Source: Pirellulaceae bacterium
GTDB lineage: Bacteria > Planctomycetota > Planctomycetia > Pirellulales > Pirellulaceae
Assembly: GCA_023382975.1 (NCBI GenBank)
Contig: JAHDXO010000072.1
Location: 1-46,288 of the forward strand
DNA length: 46,288 bases
Reading direction: 5' to 3'
How positions within the stretch are numbered: position 1 is the first letter of the stretch; each line of letters opens with the position of its first letter. This document shows, one piece after another, positions 33,587-42,570 of this stretch. The position numbers and the translations under genes are program-made. The notes beneath the pieces are model-generated. The model searched no databases, was not told where the DNA came from, and worked only from the letters and a program-made list of their open reading frames with translations.

Positions 33587-34398
33587 GAGGCTGCGCCTTC
33601 CAAGTGGATCGGCGAAACCGCCGCGATTCCGCGCACTTTCGGCAGAACCGTGGCGGGTGACGAGGGCGGCGCCGTTGGTGTCTCCAGGCGAGGCACCGCT
33701 TTCAAGACGTCGCACAACCCTTTCACTTCGTTCAAGAAAATCTCCCAGGCCACGTCGGGAAATTCGCGATGCGTAAAGGTCTCGAATGTCCGTTGCACAC
33801 GATCGGGATCTTGAACCGCTGCGTATCGCAAGTAAGCCTTCCAGCGAAGTCTTCGAGCGCGGGCCGCACAGAGCGCAAAGTCGACAATGCGTTTCAAGTA
33901 CGCCGGTTCGCGGCGGAAGTGATACATGGCATCGAATCGTTTCAACAGTCCACTCGCCCACTCGTCCATCAGTTTCTCGATCGTTGCGGCGGAACCGCAG
34001 GCGGCCTGGATCGCATCGCCGTAGTCTGCCAGGTGTCGCCAGTACAGATGTTCCTCGCTGTACAATGTCGGTCGTGGCAATCGGTCGGCGGTGTCCAACA
34101 GACGTTCGTCGGCGTAGACGACCATCAGTTGTCCCACAAGGCGACCGTCCGATTCGGAAAAACAAGTTCTCCCGAGAAGGATTGGGCTCGCGAACTTCGT
34201 CCATCGTCCCGCCTTCGTGTGCGAGCTGGCTTCGTCCTCGGACAGCCAACCGGTTGTGCTACCCTCCGGCTGCAGTTGCAGCACGCAATACCTGCCGTCC
34301 GATCGACGTCGTACCACGGGCAACGCTCGGCCGCATTCAACCAAGGGCCTGCCGTTGAAGCCAACAATCTCGAAGTCATCGTGACGCACCCCATTCAT
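33583..34398 (-). CDS. Unknown operon protein, 271 aa
   Basis: It is joined to both neighbours by ATGA overlaps (ATG 34398 in the stop of the previous frame; its stop in the start of the ATPase), so its amount is tied to theirs. The N-terminal third is beta-rich (FEIVGFNGRPLVECGRALPVVRR). The centre has aromatic segments (YSEEHLYWRHLADY), and the C-terminal half is helical (RIVDFALCAARARRLRWKAYLRY, FPDVAWEIFLNEVKGL). There is no signal peptide or membrane segment. No family is recognised. An adaptor or sensor between the upstream protein and the ATPase would fit, but this is inference. Confidence 0.7.
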   Translation of the reverse strand: MNGVRHDDFEIVGFNGRPLVECGRALPVVRRRSDGRYCVLQLQPEGSTTGWLSEDEASSHTKAGRWTKFASPILLGRTCFSESDGRLVGQLMVVYADERLLDTADRLPRPTLYSEEHLYWRHLADYGDAIQAACGSAATIEKLMDEWASGLLKRFDAMYHFRREPAYLKRIVDFALCAARARRLRWKAYLRYAAVQDPDRVQRTFETFTHREFPDVAWEIFLNEVKGLCDVLKAVPRLETPTAPPSSPATVLPKVRGIAAVSPIHLEGAAS

Positions 34399-34811
34399 GC
34401 TTTCACCTCTTCACGCACCCACTCTTCGACTCGGCGACAGAACTCGGGCGTCCCCGCCGCCTCCAAGGCGGGTGGCCCAGCGAGAAACCGATCCAGCGCC
34501 GTGGGTGGATCACCCGGCGGCGCATCCTCCTGTTCATCCTGCATGCGGCGCAACATGGCCATGATCGATTCGTCGCCACACCAAGCCGCGCGAGCATCAA
34601 TTGCTTGCCCTTCGGAAAACCGTACTTCAAAGGTCCAAGCCCGCCAGTCGTCGTTCAATTCGTACAACCCCTCCTGATCCCAGGGCCGAGGTCGGCCCGT
34701 CCAATAATCAACCGGAACATCAAAGTACGCCGCCAGAATCTTGGCGAACACGTCTCGCCAGAAGATCCAAAGGAATCGCCGATTCCTTTCCGTACTGAAC
34801 GCGTTCGGCAT
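34395..34811 (-). CDS. Unknown operon protein, 138 aa; possibly 3' half of a frameshifted gene
   Basis: The first ATG in frame is 34811 (MPNAFSTERN); a TTG at 34829 also exists. From FWRDVFAKILAAYFDVPVDYW onward the sequence is well ordered (…GLYELNDDWRAWTFEVRF, then an acidic/Pro-rich linker and a C-terminal helix CRRVEEWVREEV). The first 15 residues are poor. It overlaps the preceding frame by about 92 bp in the +1 phase, unusual beside the neat ATGA junctions of this operon, so both frames may be one gene of about 275 codons carrying a one-base insertion or two-base deletion near 34730-34790. There are no known domains. Confidence 0.55.
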   Translation of the reverse strand: MPNAFSTERNRRFLWIFWRDVFAKILAAYFDVPVDYWTGRPRPWDQEGLYELNDDWRAWTFEVRFSEGQAIDARAAWCGDESIMAMLRRMQDEQEDAPPGDPPTALDRFLAGPPALEAAGTPEFCRRVEEWVREEVKA

Positions 34812-35226
34812 CGCCGTCCGCGGAAACAAGGCGGAGCTTGATGTGCCGATCGGGATGCATCAGTCCGCCTGTATCAAACGGTGTTGCTGAACCAGCATGA
34901 TCCGCTTCGCAATCCGCCGCGAAAGCCATCGCTACATTTCCGAAAGCGGGATGTGCTCGCCCCGCGTAGAAATAGGCCGAGCGGGGCAATCCGAGAAGGT
35001 CTTCCGCGCGGGGCGTTAGGTGGGTGTAGTACTCGGCATCCTCCGACGTAGGAATCTCACCTGCCTTCCCTTGGACGGTGATTTCGAACGGCCGTTCGCG
35101 GCCACTGACGTGAACCAAAGGAATTCGCTGGGCAATCTGCTGGCACGTCGGCAACCGGCTGCCGTACCCGTCCGCATCGAACGGGTCGGCCGCAACTCGC
35201 TGGTCAAGATTCGTGAAGACGGGCAT
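34720..35226 (-). CDS. First gene of the KGGVGR operon, unknown, 168 aa; possibly 5' half of a frameshifted gene
   Basis: The start at ATG 35226 has only a weak GAGTG upstream. The product has well-formed segments: QIAQRIPLVHVSGRERPFEITV, DAEYYTHLTPRAEDLL, SAYFYAGRAHPAFGNVAMAFA and HAGSATPFDTGGLMH. The conserved-looking YAGRAHP and ATPFDTGG blocks could form an active site, which would make this the effector, but I cannot name an enzyme. The last 20 residues (LLARRVRQDSGGVL) look like out-of-frame reading, while the neighbouring frame gives a better continuation, so a frameshift is suspected. It lies first in the operon, where effectors or sensors are often found. Confidence 0.55.
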   Translation of the reverse strand: MPVFTNLDQRVAADPFDADGYGSRLPTCQQIAQRIPLVHVSGRERPFEITVQGKAGEIPTSEDAEYYTHLTPRAEDLLGLPRSAYFYAGRAHPAFGNVAMAFAADCEADHAGSATPFDTGGLMHPDRHIKLRLVSADGDAERVQYGKESAIPLDLLARRVRQDSGGVL

Positions 35227-35408
35227 CGATCACTCGTTGAATTCAGAGAGGTTTCGCTCTTGGAGACAGCATCATGATAATCCGGCCCCGTCCACGATGA
35301 TACCCGTCATCGCGTAGGAGAAATGGTCGCCATCGCGTTTCGTGAAAACGAGTTTGGCTCCACTTGGTCATGCCGATCGCTTGGCCGTCGAGATGAACTG
35401 GGGAGTGT

Positions 35409-36857
35409 TCACAGCGTCTTCAGCTCTTCGAGCATTTCGAGCAGGTTCCGAGTCAGGATCAGGGAGGAATCCGGCTCGAATTTCGAGGTGCCGATCCAGG
35501 TTTCGTATCCGCCCAACGCGTGTTGATGCGGGGGCGGCAAGTAGCCATAGGATCCGTTGGCCAGTTCGATCAGGAACGTGCGGGAAAACGGACTCTTCTC
35601 CTTGATCTCCAACCCGATCTCGACCAGCACCTCGAACGGCATGGAAACGATCGCTTGGTCGCCGATGCGAATCGCTTGCACGATCACGTTCTCGGTTCGA
35701 TCCGGCTCGGCATGGGCCCGCGTCGCGTTGGCATATTGAGTCGCTTTGCTGTGGATCTGCTCGCGCTGCTGCCGCGGCAGTTCCAGCATCTTCTGGGCGC
35801 GCTGGACGTCGGCCGCGGTCGACTGCCGGTACTTCAGCGTCACTTCGCGCTCGCGCACGGCGATCAGCGGATCTTCGTCGTAACGCTCGATCTTCCTGAC
35901 GGCCCGCCACGCCGCGTCGGCCGTCTTCGTGGCGACGGTTCGGACCTGTTCGAATGGAGCCCGTGGCGGGCGTCTGCCGTCAAAGTCGATGTTGTTGATG
36001 TCCCCGCTGGCGCCGTTGGTCATCATGGCGACGAAGTTGTCCGGTGGATTCGCTCCGCCGACGCGATAAGGCATGACGCGCGCAAATTCGCCAAAATAGT
36101 CGGCCGACGCCACGCCGACGACTTTACCATCCTCTTCCTTCACCGTAGGCATCCCGCCGACGTAGTGCAGCGCGTAGTTGGCAATCAGCCCCAGAGCTTG
36201 GCCGCGGCGGGTGCGCACATCGACCACACAGACTTCCGGATCCGTCGGCCCGGCAGGCTTCTCCAGGTTGGCACGCGGTGCGTTCGTCCGTACCTGATCC
36301 AACTCGCCAAACGGATTCTTCTCCATCGTTCCCGGTTTCAAGAACCAGCGGCGGTTCCAAACCTCGCTCGGCTCTTCCTCTGCAGCGAACCCGACTTTGG
36401 CTGGTTCCAGCGATTGAATCGCCCGGGTCAACGCCTCGACAACGCCCTGCAGTCGCAGTTCCTCGTAAGCGATCCTGCCCGGCGTGGTATCTCCGCCTTT
36501 GGGAGCACTATGCGTGTGCGTGGCGCACACCAACATCTCCGAGATTCTCCAACCGGTCTTCTCCGCCACCATGGCCTTGGCCCGGTCGCACATGTCGCGA
36601 CCGACCCCGATCGCGTCCACCACCGCGATGACCGCGCGACCCTGGCCGTTCTCAAAGGCGATTGCACGAACGTGCAGTGGATCGTGGACATACCCGGACG
36701 GCCCGGAACGCAGTTGTATCGGAAAGACGGTCGGCGAGATCTCGACCACCGCCGTGCCGGCGCGAAAGCCCGGATGCTCTTGGGCCAACCCGACCATCGC
36801 CGTCAGGAGAACCACGCCAACAAGCGTTTGGACACCGAGATTCAGAAATTTCTTCAT
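35409..36857 (-). CDS. Neutral/alkaline ceramidase-like secreted protein, 482 aa
   Basis: Start: ATG 36857 with a perfect AAGGAG 5 bp upstream. A signal peptide spans residues 1-25 (…AMVGLAQ), so it acts outside the cytoplasm. The body matches the N-terminal domain of neutral/non-lysosomal ceramidases: FRAGTAVVEISP, then LVCATHTHSAP (H114, H116, zinc ligands), NYALHYVGG, FVAMMTNGASGDINN and VVSMPFEV/ELANGSYGYLPP. These enzymes hydrolyse the amide of ceramides. The canonical immunoglobulin-like C-terminal domain is absent, and in bacteria many such proteins have other amide or glycan substrates. It lies 179 bp downstream of the beta-helix gene on the same strand. Confidence 0.85.
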   Translation of the reverse strand: MKKFLNLGVQTLVGVVLLTAMVGLAQEHPGFRAGTAVVEISPTVFPIQLRSGPSGYVHDPLHVRAIAFENGQGRAVIAVVDAIGVGRDMCDRAKAMVAEKTGWRISEMLVCATHTHSAPKGGDTTPGRIAYEELRLQGVVEALTRAIQSLEPAKVGFAAEEEPSEVWNRRWFLKPGTMEKNPFGELDQVRTNAPRANLEKPAGPTDPEVCVVDVRTRRGQALGLIANYALHYVGGMPTVKEEDGKVVGVASADYFGEFARVMPYRVGGANPPDNFVAMMTNGASGDINNIDFDGRRPPRAPFEQVRTVATKTADAAWRAVRKIERYDEDPLIAVREREVTLKYRQSTAADVQRAQKMLELPRQQREQIHSKATQYANATRAHAEPDRTENVIVQAIRIGDQAIVSMPFEVLVEIGLEIKEKSPFSRTFLIELANGSYGYLPPPHQHALGGYETWIGTSKFEPDSSLILTRNLLEMLEELKTL

Positions 36858-37036
36858 GGCAACTCCTTGTTGGGCAAACCACTTGGCCGCTCCCGGCACG
36901 ACTCGGGCCTCGACCACAATCAGACTTCGTCGCGAGATGGCCGTACCCCACATCATCAACATCGTATCATGGTCCGTCACTCCGTGGATACGACGGACGT
37001 GGACGTTCGTCGTACCGCATGCGTGACTTCCGCAGC

Positions 37037-39751
37037 CTATTTCAAATGAATGTCATCGACGAAGAACACGGCCGGCTTGGTGTCCAGTCCGACGAAACCG
37101 CACCAAGTGCAAAGCTGAAAGGCTGGATTCTGAAAAGGCAGATCCTCCTTCGCGATCGTCGCTCCGTCCGCACCGGTGAGGCGCAACGTGTAGGTCTTGG
37201 GCTTCGACACGCCTTCCTCGAACTCGATCTCGACTCGTACCCAGCGGTCCAATTCGTACCGGCCTGCGTCGATCCTTGCGGCTGGACCACCTGGACCCTC
37301 GACCCGCACTACCCCGTCCGGACCGAAGTGCAAATACGGGCCGCTGACATATCGATCGTCAGGCTGCGAACCGCCGAACCAGTCGCGGAATTCCAGACCG
37401 ATCGTTGCCGGTTGAGCGGCACCGTTCTTCAAGTGGCATCGCATCTGCACCTTGCCGCTTCCGGGCGTCCGCTGCACGCACCAATGCGGCTTCCAAGCGG
37501 TTACGCCGGCCGCGTCCGTGAAACGCAGGCAGCGTTGGCCCGACGCCGGGTGCTGATCCGTGACCACCGCCTCCGCTCCGCCCTCGTTGCCGACCGCGCC
37601 GGCCGGAGACTCGCTGACATCGTAGTCTTCGAAGTCTTCGAAGAACACCCTTTGCGGCGGCGGCGCGGCACGCTCCAGCGTTCGGTGCGTCACGCCTCTT
37701 GGCAGGGCGCGCCATGCCTCCCGTCCATACAAGCCCGCCTTGCTGATGTCGATCGGCTCGAAACCCAGCTTGAGCGCCGGCGAATCCGGTTGTAGGCGGA
37801 AGTCGCCCTCCCGTGGATTCACGAACCGCGGATCGGCCACGATCGAGCGCTTGTCCCGCCCGTCTCTCTGCCACTCGGCCAGCGACCGCCCATCGAAGTC
37901 GGCCGACGGTGCGGTCTCGCTCCAGTAGCAGTTGCGGTCCGCGGTGAACTTGCTGCCGTCCTTCCAGTTGCTGCCCCACAGCATCCGCGGATTGGCGTTG
38001 TAGACGATGTTGCGTTCGAGGTGCGCGTGGTTCGTGTCGGGTTCGTGGTTGGCGTTCCGCATCAGTTGGCCTTCGTCCGAGTAAGCAAAGACGTTGTTCG
38101 CCACCACGTTGCCGTAAGGATAGGTGTAACAGTGCAGGTGCAGTCCGCCGTCGCGAGTGCGGTAGACGACATTGTGCTCGACGCGGATCTCGGAACTGCC
38201 CGCGTCCAGGTAAATGCCCCAGCCGCCGTAGCCTTCGTGCCCGCGTTCGAACCGCGTGATGTCGTGGATGTGGTTGTGATGCAGCACCGTGTCCGGCGAG
38301 ACCCCCAAGGTGTAGATGCCGCCGATGTCGTTCAGCACGCCGTTGCCGAGATGGTGAATGTGGTTCCAGGCCACTTCGTTGTGGTGCGTATAAGCGGGCG
38401 CCCGGCCGGTCCAGCTCCAGCCCAGATGCACACCGGTCCAACTGAAGTCGCAGATCTCGTTGTGCATGATCCGGTTGTAGCTCGCACTGCCGCCGAGAAA
38501 CACACCACAAGCGGCCCGGAACAGCTTGCCGCCGTCGTGGATGAAGTTGTTGTCCACGACGTTATGCGCGGTCAAATACCCATCGGCGGTGCTGATCGGC
38601 GCGCCTTCGGAAAGGTACACGCCACCGCCGCCCAGGTCATGGAAGTGACACTGGCGGATGACGTTCCCGGCACAGCCCTCGCGCAGCGAGATGCCATGCT
38701 CACCCAACTGCGCGAATTCGCAATTCTCGATCGTCGTGTGCCGCAGTCCCGTGGCGAACAAGGCGCCCCGCTGCGTATGCGCCCCTTGGACGCTGTGCGG
38801 ATAGTCCCGGCTCAGATCGGCATCTGCGTGCTGGAACGAGATGCCGCGAAAGACCAGATGCTCGACAAACGGCCCGGCCTCCGGTTCGCCGCGGAACGTC
38901 ACCAGCGGAGTCGCCACGCGCGGCGCGATGACTTCGGCACGCTGCGGATCCTCGCCGGGCAGCGGGTAGTAGTACAGCACGCCCCGGTCGGCGTCCAAAT
39001 GCCACTCGCCCGGCGCGTCCAGCGCTTCGAAGACGCCCTCGACATAGTACCGCACTTCGGGGCCGAGGAAGAACACACCCGCCGGCCGCGCGAACGTGAT
39101 GCGGTGCCGCTGGCGATCCACTCGACCGATGCGGTTGAACGAGTTCACCCAGTTGTGGAACAGCACGACGGTCGCGCGATCCGCGTCCTGCAGCGAGGCG
39201 AGATCGCTGGCATGGTACGTAAACCCAAGACACGCGGGATGCGCGGCGTTGGTCAGTTGCAGCCGCTTCGTGTAGAAGTAGCTTCCTTCGTTGGGCATCC
39301 GCGCCCGCGTCCGACGTTGGCCATCGACGAACAATTGATAAAACGGCTCACCACGTTCCCGCACCCACGGCACATCGGCGGCCCACAGATAGTCGCCCTG
39401 CTTGCGCCATCCCGTGATCCGCGTCCCGCCGCTGACGACCGGTTTCTCGTCTTCGTGCGCGCACCACACGACGGGCCGTTCTTTCGTGCCCGAATCCGCT
39501 GCGGCGAATTCGAGCGTCCCAGCCAACTCGAACCGGCCGCCGCGCAAATGGACTCTCATGTCGGCTTCTGGATCCTGAGTTCTGGCTTCGTGGACAGCGT
39601 CCCGCGCGCGCTGAAGCGTAGCGAACGGCTTGTCCCTCGTGCCCGGATTGGAATCGTCGCCATCGGGCGAGACATAGAATTCTGCCGCCCAGATGGCTCG
39701 GCAGGAGAGCATCAAGACCACCGCGACGGTGATTCGGATCACTGCTTTCAT
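37037..39751 (-). CDS. Secreted right-handed parallel beta-helix protein, 904 aa
   Basis: The start at ATG 39751 follows AAGGGAGG. The signal peptide ends near residue 22 (CRAIWAA). It opens with FYVSPDGDDSNPGTRDKPFATLQRARDAV, the standard start of secreted polysaccharide-degrading beta-helix proteins. Residues about 300-640 are stacked Asn/His/Gly-rich turns (ENCEFAQLGEHGISL, HNVVDNNFIHDGG, HNEVAWNHIHHLGNG), the PbH1/pectate-lyase-like coil. About 700-904 form a separate beta-sandwich, probably carbohydrate-binding (FFEDFEDYDVSE…, …FVDDIHL). A glycan lyase or hydrolase role is likely; the substrate is unknown. It shares strand and neighbourhood with a RhaT-type carrier and a ceramidase-like enzyme. 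Confidence 0.85.
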   Translation of the reverse strand: MKAVIRITVAVVLMLSCRAIWAAEFYVSPDGDDSNPGTRDKPFATLQRARDAVHEARTQDPEADMRVHLRGGRFELAGTLEFAAADSGTKERPVVWCAHEDEKPVVSGGTRITGWRKQGDYLWAADVPWVRERGEPFYQLFVDGQRRTRARMPNEGSYFYTKRLQLTNAAHPACLGFTYHASDLASLQDADRATVVLFHNWVNSFNRIGRVDRQRHRITFARPAGVFFLGPEVRYYVEGVFEALDAPGEWHLDADRGVLYYYPLPGEDPQRAEVIAPRVATPLVTFRGEPEAGPFVEHLVFRGISFQHADADLSRDYPHSVQGAHTQRGALFATGLRHTTIENCEFAQLGEHGISLREGCAGNVIRQCHFHDLGGGGVYLSEGAPISTADGYLTAHNVVDNNFIHDGGKLFRAACGVFLGGSASYNRIMHNEICDFSWTGVHLGWSWTGRAPAYTHHNEVAWNHIHHLGNGVLNDIGGIYTLGVSPDTVLHHNHIHDITRFERGHEGYGGWGIYLDAGSSEIRVEHNVVYRTRDGGLHLHCYTYPYGNVVANNVFAYSDEGQLMRNANHEPDTNHAHLERNIVYNANPRMLWGSNWKDGSKFTADRNCYWSETAPSADFDGRSLAEWQRDGRDKRSIVADPRFVNPREGDFRLQPDSPALKLGFEPIDISKAGLYGREAWRALPRGVTHRTLERAAPPPQRVFFEDFEDYDVSESPAGAVGNEGGAEAVVTDQHPASGQRCLRFTDAAGVTAWKPHWCVQRTPGSGKVQMRCHLKNGAAQPATIGLEFRDWFGGSQPDDRYVSGPYLHFGPDGVVRVEGPGGPAARIDAGRYELDRWVRVEIEFEEGVSKPKTYTLRLTGADGATIAKEDLPFQNPAFQLCTWCGFVGLDTKPAVFFVDDIHLK

Positions 39752-39900
39752 GGCAAACCTCCCTTGCTCACTCTCGACAATTTAGGGCTGCGAGAGCCCC
39801 AAGCATAGCCGTACCGGAAGTACTGCAGGGGCTTTCCCGAAGTGTTGCAGGCAGAAACGGCGACATTCTGCTTCTTTGAAAGAGCGGAATGTTTCCCTCT

Positions 39901-40944
39901 TCAGGCGTTCCCTGTGGCCAGGATGCACACGCCCGCGATCAGCACGGCGATACCCAGCAGCACCCAGACGACGCTCTCGCGGCTGGCCCCTTTCCATTCG
40001 CCGGTTCGGAAGCCGTGCATGTTGCCCACGATGATCGCAAAGGACATGAACGATGCGTAACCTACCGAAACGCCCAGATCGCCAAGCAGGGGGAAGCCCA
40101 GGTTGAACAGATAGATGGCGCCGTTGTGAAGGAATGCCATTACCAGCGCGATCAGCACGGTCGCTCCGGCACCCGGCGCAGCGAAGTTCCGCCAAGTCTT
40201 GTTCTTGGTCAACAGCCACGCGCAATACAAACACGAGGACACCGCCCCACCCCACAGGATCACCGCCGTCGTGGCGCAGGAGGACTGCCAGGGCTCATTG
40301 CCGAATTGAGATTGAGCCGCTTCGGCCACCGGGCCGGTATAGCTGGCCGCGATGCCGTAGCAGGCGCAGAGGAACCCTGATACGACGGCGATGGTCAGAC
40401 CGACCAGCATCCGCGGTTGGCGCCGCACCCCGGCGTCGGCAGTGCCGGGGTCCGTCGTGCGCAAGCTGCGCGCCTTGAGGATGCCGGCCCGACCGGACAA
40501 CACTACACCCGCGACGCACACGGCAACGCCAAGCAGGATCATACCGCCCTGCACCGTGAAGATCCGCTCGCGATGATGCAGAGCCATCGGAGCAATCGCA
40601 CCAAAAATGATCTGGGCCCCGTAGTTCAGCGAGTACGCCAGTGACAGCCCGATGAACGCGAAGCTCATCCCCAACGTCATCGACCCAGCGCCCCACAGGA
40701 AACCGAACAGCATCGGCATCAGCAAACCTGCCAGCCCTACATGACCGAAGACGGCGAAGAAATCGCGCACCAGCAACGGCCCCAACAGGAACGGCATGGC
40801 CAGCGTCGCGAACAAGAAGAACGGTCCCCACAGATTTTCCCACGGCGTACCCTGGCGGACGTATTTCGTGGGCAGGCCGAACGACCCTCCGCAGACGGCA
40901 CCCAGCAGCAAATACACGAATCCCATCAACAGACCGCTGTCCAT
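39901..40944 (-). CDS. RhaT-family sugar-proton symporter, 347 aa
   Basis: A membrane protein with about ten hydrophobic helices. The family signs of L-rhamnose/proton symporters are the opening MGFVYLLLGAVCGGSFGLPTKYVR and WENLWGPFFLFATLAMP, and the C-terminal GVSVGYASFMSFAIIVGNMHGFRTGEWKGAS. The substrate is probably L-rhamnose or a related deoxy sugar; planctomycete relatives are numerous and not all may carry rhamnose, so no gene symbol is given. Start: ATG 40944 with GGGGAG 6 bp upstream, one codon after an in-frame GTG. It sits between the beta-helix gene and the Gfo/Idh gene, all on the minus strand with gaps of 128-149 bp. Confidence 0.87.
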   Translation of the reverse strand: MDSGLLMGFVYLLLGAVCGGSFGLPTKYVRQGTPWENLWGPFFLFATLAMPFLLGPLLVRDFFAVFGHVGLAGLLMPMLFGFLWGAGSMTLGMSFAFIGLSLAYSLNYGAQIIFGAIAPMALHHRERIFTVQGGMILLGVAVCVAGVVLSGRAGILKARSLRTTDPGTADAGVRRQPRMLVGLTIAVVSGFLCACYGIAASYTGPVAEAAQSQFGNEPWQSSCATTAVILWGGAVSSCLYCAWLLTKNKTWRNFAAPGAGATVLIALVMAFLHNGAIYLFNLGFPLLGDLGVSVGYASFMSFAIIVGNMHGFRTGEWKGASRESVVWVLLGIAVLIAGVCILATGNA

Positions 40945-41072
40945 CACACGCTCCCCGTTGTCAGCTTCGATTGCGGATTGTTCGAGAAAGAACCGTCAGG
41001 CGTCATTCGCCGGGAACCGGATCGGCAGGAAACCGCACGGGGCGAGTTCTCCCGCCACCTTGCGGACATTCG

Positions 41073-42389
41073 TCAAACGTTGGCGGTCACGCCGGGCATG
41101 GCGCAGACCGGATAGACACCATGTTCATCGGGCTGCGTGGGCGGGTCCATGTCCCAGGTGCATTCCTGCACCGCCGGCGGCAGGTAGTATTCCGATTTGA
41201 CGGCCTGTTCCCACGTGATCTGTTTGCCGCTGTAGCAGGAAAGCTGCCCCATGACGGCCACCAGCGTGCTGCGGGTCATGTAGTCGCCGCAGTGCAACGG
41301 CCTTCCGCTGCGCAGCGATTTGAAGAACTCCGTGTGTTCGGCCTGATGGGCGTTGGGGACCGGGCCCTCGAAACGCCACGGATTTTCGCCGTCGATTCGG
41401 CCGTCCATCAGCCAAGCGGTGCCCTTGGTGCCCATGACGATGCTGGAGTATTCGCCGTAGCAATTCAAGGCGGTGCGGCAATTCGCGTATAGCCGCACGC
41501 CGTTGTCGTAGTGGTAGACCACCGAGTGATGATCGAACACGTCGCCAAGCAGCGTCTGCACGCCCGAGCGTCCGCCCAATCCGTGGCATCGCACCGGCGG
41601 AGTCTCGCCCAGCGCCCAGGTGGCGCGGTCCAAGTTGTGGACCAGCGACTGAGTCACGTCGTCGCCGGACAGCCACGAAAAGCGGTACTGGTTTCCGTAC
41701 TGGATTTCGAGTTCCCGCAGTCCGGCCGGGCGAGTCGTCAAACCGTAAGGGCCGCGCAGAAAGTTCTCTTCGATCGACACGATGCGGCCGATCTGTCCGT
41801 CGTGGATGCGCTGGACGGTCTCCTGAATGTTCGCCTGGAACCGGCTGTGCAAACCCGACAGCACGCCGAGTCCCTGCTGTTTGGCTCGTTCACAGGCGCG
41901 GGCGGCCATCTGAATTCCCGCCGGGTCGATGGCGTGAGGCTTCTCGACGAACACGTGTTTACCGGCCTCGATGGCCGCGGCCATCTGCAGCGGATGGAAC
42001 TTGGCCGCGTTGGCGATCAGCACCACGTCCGCCGCTTCGATGACTTGCTTATAGGCATCCAAGCCGACGAAACAATGGTCGTCGTCCACTGCCGTCTGCT
42101 CGGGCCGTTGCTGCTTCAGTGCGTTGCGGCTGCCTTGGACCCGGTTGGCGAATACGTCGGCCATCGCCACCAGTCGCACGCCGGGATCGGCATGCATGGC
42201 TTGGGCCGCGGCACCGGTGCCTCGGCCTCCACAGCCCACCAGGCCGACGCGAATCAGATCGTCGCCCGCCGCGTGGGCACTGCGCGCCAAGCTCAACACC
42301 GGCGCGACCGCCGCCGCGGCGGCTCCCGACTGCTGCAGGAATCGACGCCGGGACAAGGAATCAGCGTACACGGGTTCGGTCCGGGGCAT
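41073..42389 (-). CDS. Gfo/Idh/MocA-family oxidoreductase with Tat signal, 438 aa
   Basis: The start at ATG 42389 has AAGGAG 6 bp upstream. The Tat signal (R14-R15-R16-F-L, then Ala-rich to AHAAG) means it is exported with its cofactor. A Rossmann NAD(P) site reads VGLVGCGGRG (residues 48-57), and the family EKP motif VFVEKPHA carries the catalytic Lys. The C-terminal domain with NLDRATWALGE and YSSIVMGTKGTAWLMDGRI is the substrate part. Such enzymes oxidise or rearrange sugars and inositols; glycosidase activity through a redox step also occurs in the family. Its place at the head of the RhaT/beta-helix/ceramidase set suggests a role in breaking down imported or surface-bound glycans. Confidence 0.9.
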   Translation of the reverse strand: MPRTEPVYADSLSRRRFLQQSGAAAAAVAPVLSLARSAHAAGDDLIRVGLVGCGGRGTGAAAQAMHADPGVRLVAMADVFANRVQGSRNALKQQRPEQTAVDDDHCFVGLDAYKQVIEAADVVLIANAAKFHPLQMAAAIEAGKHVFVEKPHAIDPAGIQMAARACERAKQQGLGVLSGLHSRFQANIQETVQRIHDGQIGRIVSIEENFLRGPYGLTTRPAGLRELEIQYGNQYRFSWLSGDDVTQSLVHNLDRATWALGETPPVRCHGLGGRSGVQTLLGDVFDHHSVVYHYDNGVRLYANCRTALNCYGEYSSIVMGTKGTAWLMDGRIDGENPWRFEGPVPNAHQAEHTEFFKSLRSGRPLHCGDYMTRSTLVAVMGQLSCYSGKQITWEQAVKSEYYLPPAVQECTWDMDPPTQPDEHGVYPVCAMPGVTANV

Positions 42390-42570
42390 GGGAAACTCCT
42401 TGTGACAGAAAACTAGGCATTCTGCTTTCGCAAAAAAGTAGCGTGTCGCCTTTTCAATCCGAGACCACGGCCTTGAACCTGCCCTGTGGCTTCACGGCCG
42501 CTTCTGCGTCAGTTGGTGTTGTGAATCGACAACCATCATTGGATTGGAAATTCGCATCGGTTTCGCCCTG

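Noticed and set aside
33587..34249. Upstream extension of the KGGVGR ATPase
   Set aside because: It is the shadow of the 271-aa gene; MSDFPQIFTFYSFKGGVG at 33586 is the natural start.
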